NCBI GenBank assembly: GCA_913020235.1
Contig: CAJWBT010000082.1
Location: forward strand, 1-8,666
Direction of reading: 5' to 3'
From: an uncultured Chloroflexota bacterium
GTDB lineage: Bacteria > Chloroflexota > Dehalococcoidia > UBA3495
DNA: 8,666 nucleotides
The notes below the pieces were generated by a model, which ran no database searches, had not been told where the DNA came from, and saw nothing but the letters and a program-made list of their open reading frames with translations. Position 1 is the stretch's first letter. Every line of letters starts with the position of its first letter. The position numbers were made by a program, and so were the translations under genes. Shown one piece after another: positions 7,787-8,666 of the stretch.

Positions 7787-7798
7787 GACACTCCGGAG

Positions 7799-7840
7799 AG
7801 GACCGGTGGGCTCGGCGCTGAGGCCCCGGTTGGAGGTCCT
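7799..7840 (+). repeat. Nested stem-loop in the exporter leader
   Basis: An outer stem AGGACC (7799-7804) / GGTCCT (7835-7840) encloses an inner hairpin GGGCTC (7808-7813), loop GGCGCT, GAG (7820-7822), one bulged G and CCC (7824-7826). The layout resembles a structured leader RNA, but I do not recognise a known riboswitch class. Confidence 0.35.
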
Positions 7841-7903
7841 TGCCGCCGGCCCGGTAAAGGGCGAAGCACAACTCGCCCCACGGCTGATTGCAGCCAGGGG
7901 CAA

Positions 7904-7910
7904 AGAAGGG
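7904..7910 (+). promoter_or_regulatory. Ribosome binding site setting the TTG start of the exporter
   Basis: AGAAGGG lies 7 bases before TTG 7918-7920. The other upstream in-frame start, TTG 7888, follows an in-frame TGA (7885-7887) directly and has no SD. GTG 7963 and the first ATG at 8023 are too far into the conserved N-terminal region to be likely starts. Confidence 0.55.
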
Positions 7911-7917
7911 ACAGCAT

Positions 7918-8666
7918 TTGTTAAGGCTGCTGGTTACCGAAGGGCCACTGCGGTCCTTTCAGGTGCGGAACTATCGCTTCTTGTGGGCCTCGAACCTCTC
8001 TGTGAGGTTCGCCGAGCAGATGCAGCTACTGGTCCTCTCCTGGTTTGTCGTGACCGAGATCAGCTCCGTGTTTCTGCTTGGCCTGTTCGGCGCGCTGCGA
8101 TTCGGCGGCACCATGTTTGGCGCCGCTTACGGCGTGGTGGTGGAGCGTTCCAACCGGCGGCTGCTTATAATCGGCGTGCGACTGACCGTTTCTATCCTGT
8201 CCGCGGTCATACTACTGCTCGTTGTCACGGGCCGGCTGGAACCCTGGCACATTTTCCTTCTCACGGGTCTGGGGGGAATGATCCGGGCCTTAGACAACAT
8301 CACCCGGCAGACGATCATGGCCGACGTGATGAGAAGAGAGGAACTGATTAACGCCATGGCCCTGGACCGCACCGGCTCGGACGCGTGCCAGATAGTCGGC
8401 CCCCTGCTCGGTGGCTTATTGCTGAGGCGCGTCGGCATGGGCCCGGCCTTTGTGGCCATCGTCGCGGTATATCTGCTGGCGGTCCTTTGCGTCCTGTTTC
8501 TTCGCCCGACGAATCCGGCGAAGGCCCAATCGTCGCCTTCGATGTGGCGCAGCCTGGTGGAGGGGGGCGATTACATCCGCAAGCACGATGCGGTCCTCGC
8601 CCTGCTGCTTTTCGCTTTCCTGATCAACCTGGCCGCTTTCCCGCTCACCCACGGCATGATGCCCGT
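7918..8666 (+). CDS. Major facilitator superfamily exporter (N-terminal half; 3' end outside window)
   Basis: From TTG 7918 there are 249 residues without a stop, up to the window end. The pattern is that of a 12-helix MFS efflux protein of the drug/siderophore exporter type. After a short start ending in the usual LRSFQVRNYRFLW lead-in come membrane helices at about 21-46 (with R30 and E33 inside), 51-75, 82-104, 109-125, 154-170 and 176-195, a central polar loop (about 196-225), and helix 7 from about 227. The loop between helices 2 and 3 has E76-R-S-N-R-R81, like MFS motif A. Before helix 5, R130-Q131 and N145-A146 fit the usual RQ...L.NA pattern. Helix 5 carries G161-P-L-L-G-G166, matching antiporter motif C, so proton-coupled export is likely. 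The substrate cannot be told. It is an inner membrane protein. It lies 376 bases after addA with its own probable promoter, so it is not clearly part of that operon. Confidence 0.85.
   Translation, partial: MLRLLVTEGPLRSFQVRNYRFLWASNLSVRFAEQMQLLVLSWFVVTEISSVFLLGLFGALRFGGTMFGAAYGVVVERSNRRLLIIGVRLTVSILSAVILLLVVTGRLEPWHIFLLTGLGGMIRALDNITRQTIMADVMRREELINAMALDRTGSDACQIVGPLLGGLLLRRVGMGPAFVAIVAVYLLAVLCVLFLRPTNPAKAQSSPSMWRSLVEGGDYIRKHDAVLALLLFAFLINLAAFPLTHGMMP

Larger units (their letters stand above)
7542..7917 (+). other. 376-base non-coding region between addA and the exporter gene
   Basis: I see no convincing gene on either strand; the short open frames have no recognisable protein features. The region holds an extended -10 promoter (7594-7602), a weak possible terminator ending at T5 (7666-7670), and short inverted repeats: 7621-7639 (CGCCCC/GGGTGCG with one bulge), ATCGA/TCGAT around 7699-7713, GAGCCG/CGGCTC at 7769-7786, a nested stem at 7799-7840, and GGCTG/CAGCC at 7882-7895 just before the exporter SD. 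I could not match it to tRNA, SRP RNA, RNase P RNA or a known riboswitch. In GC-rich DNA several such stems are expected by chance. Confidence 0.5.

Noticed and set aside
7644..7903. Two minus-strand frames of 75-77 codons in the addA-exporter gap.
   Set aside because: Ser/Pro/Arg-rich composition without domain features or convincing start context; treated as chance frames.
7714..7910. Fragments resembling TPP (GGGCTGAGGGATAC) or glycine riboswitches (GGAGAG, GGGGCAA).
   Set aside because: The other conserved boxes and the required order and spacing are missing for both classes.
7767..8351. A 194-codon plus-strand frame overlapping the start of the exporter gene.
   Set aside because: It runs in a different frame from the exporter, whose hydrophobic helices and MFS motifs are clear. 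Its translation is Arg/Ala-rich with no motif.

Overview
The window is G+C-rich bacterial DNA, with strong G/C preference at third codon positions, Shine-Dalgarno sites, GTG/TTG starts and sigma-70-type promoters. The phylum cannot be fixed from the sequence alone; a Chloroflexota-like or other high-GC lineage is only a guess. The content looks chromosomal. I saw no insertion sequence, integrase, CRISPR array, rRNA or tRNA.

Layout: (1) 1-805, minus strand, is the N-terminal 268 residues of an Old Yellow Enzyme / 2,4-dienoyl-CoA-reductase-type FMN oxidoreductase that leaves the window at its C-terminal side. (2) 806-1029 is a compact divergent intergenic region with one recognisable promoter facing each way and a hairpin over the ribosome binding site of the oxidoreductase. 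(3) 1030-7541, plus strand, is a two-gene operon, addB-addA, joined by an ATGA stop/start overlap. (4) 7542-7917 is a 376-base non-coding stretch with an extended -10 promoter, several possible RNA stem-loops and a weak possible terminator. (5) 7918-8666, plus strand, is the N-terminal 249 residues of a major facilitator superfamily exporter, cut by the window end.

The core is the AddAB helicase-nuclease, the RecBCD counterpart that processes double-strand break ends for RecA loading. AddA has all the superfamily 1A helicase motifs plus a C-terminal PD-(D/E)XK nuclease. AddB has a second intact nuclease and the four-cysteine iron-sulfur signature, but its N-terminus has no Walker A motif. So AddA should be the only motor, with one nuclease for each strand. 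The flanking oxidoreductase and exporter have separate promoters and no evident functional link to repair.

I found no convincing undescribed multi-gene system. The observations most worth checking are the missing Walker A in AddB, the corrected addB start supported by a promoter lying over the longer start, the SD-sequestering hairpin before the oxidoreductase, and the roughly 300-base structured leader before the exporter.
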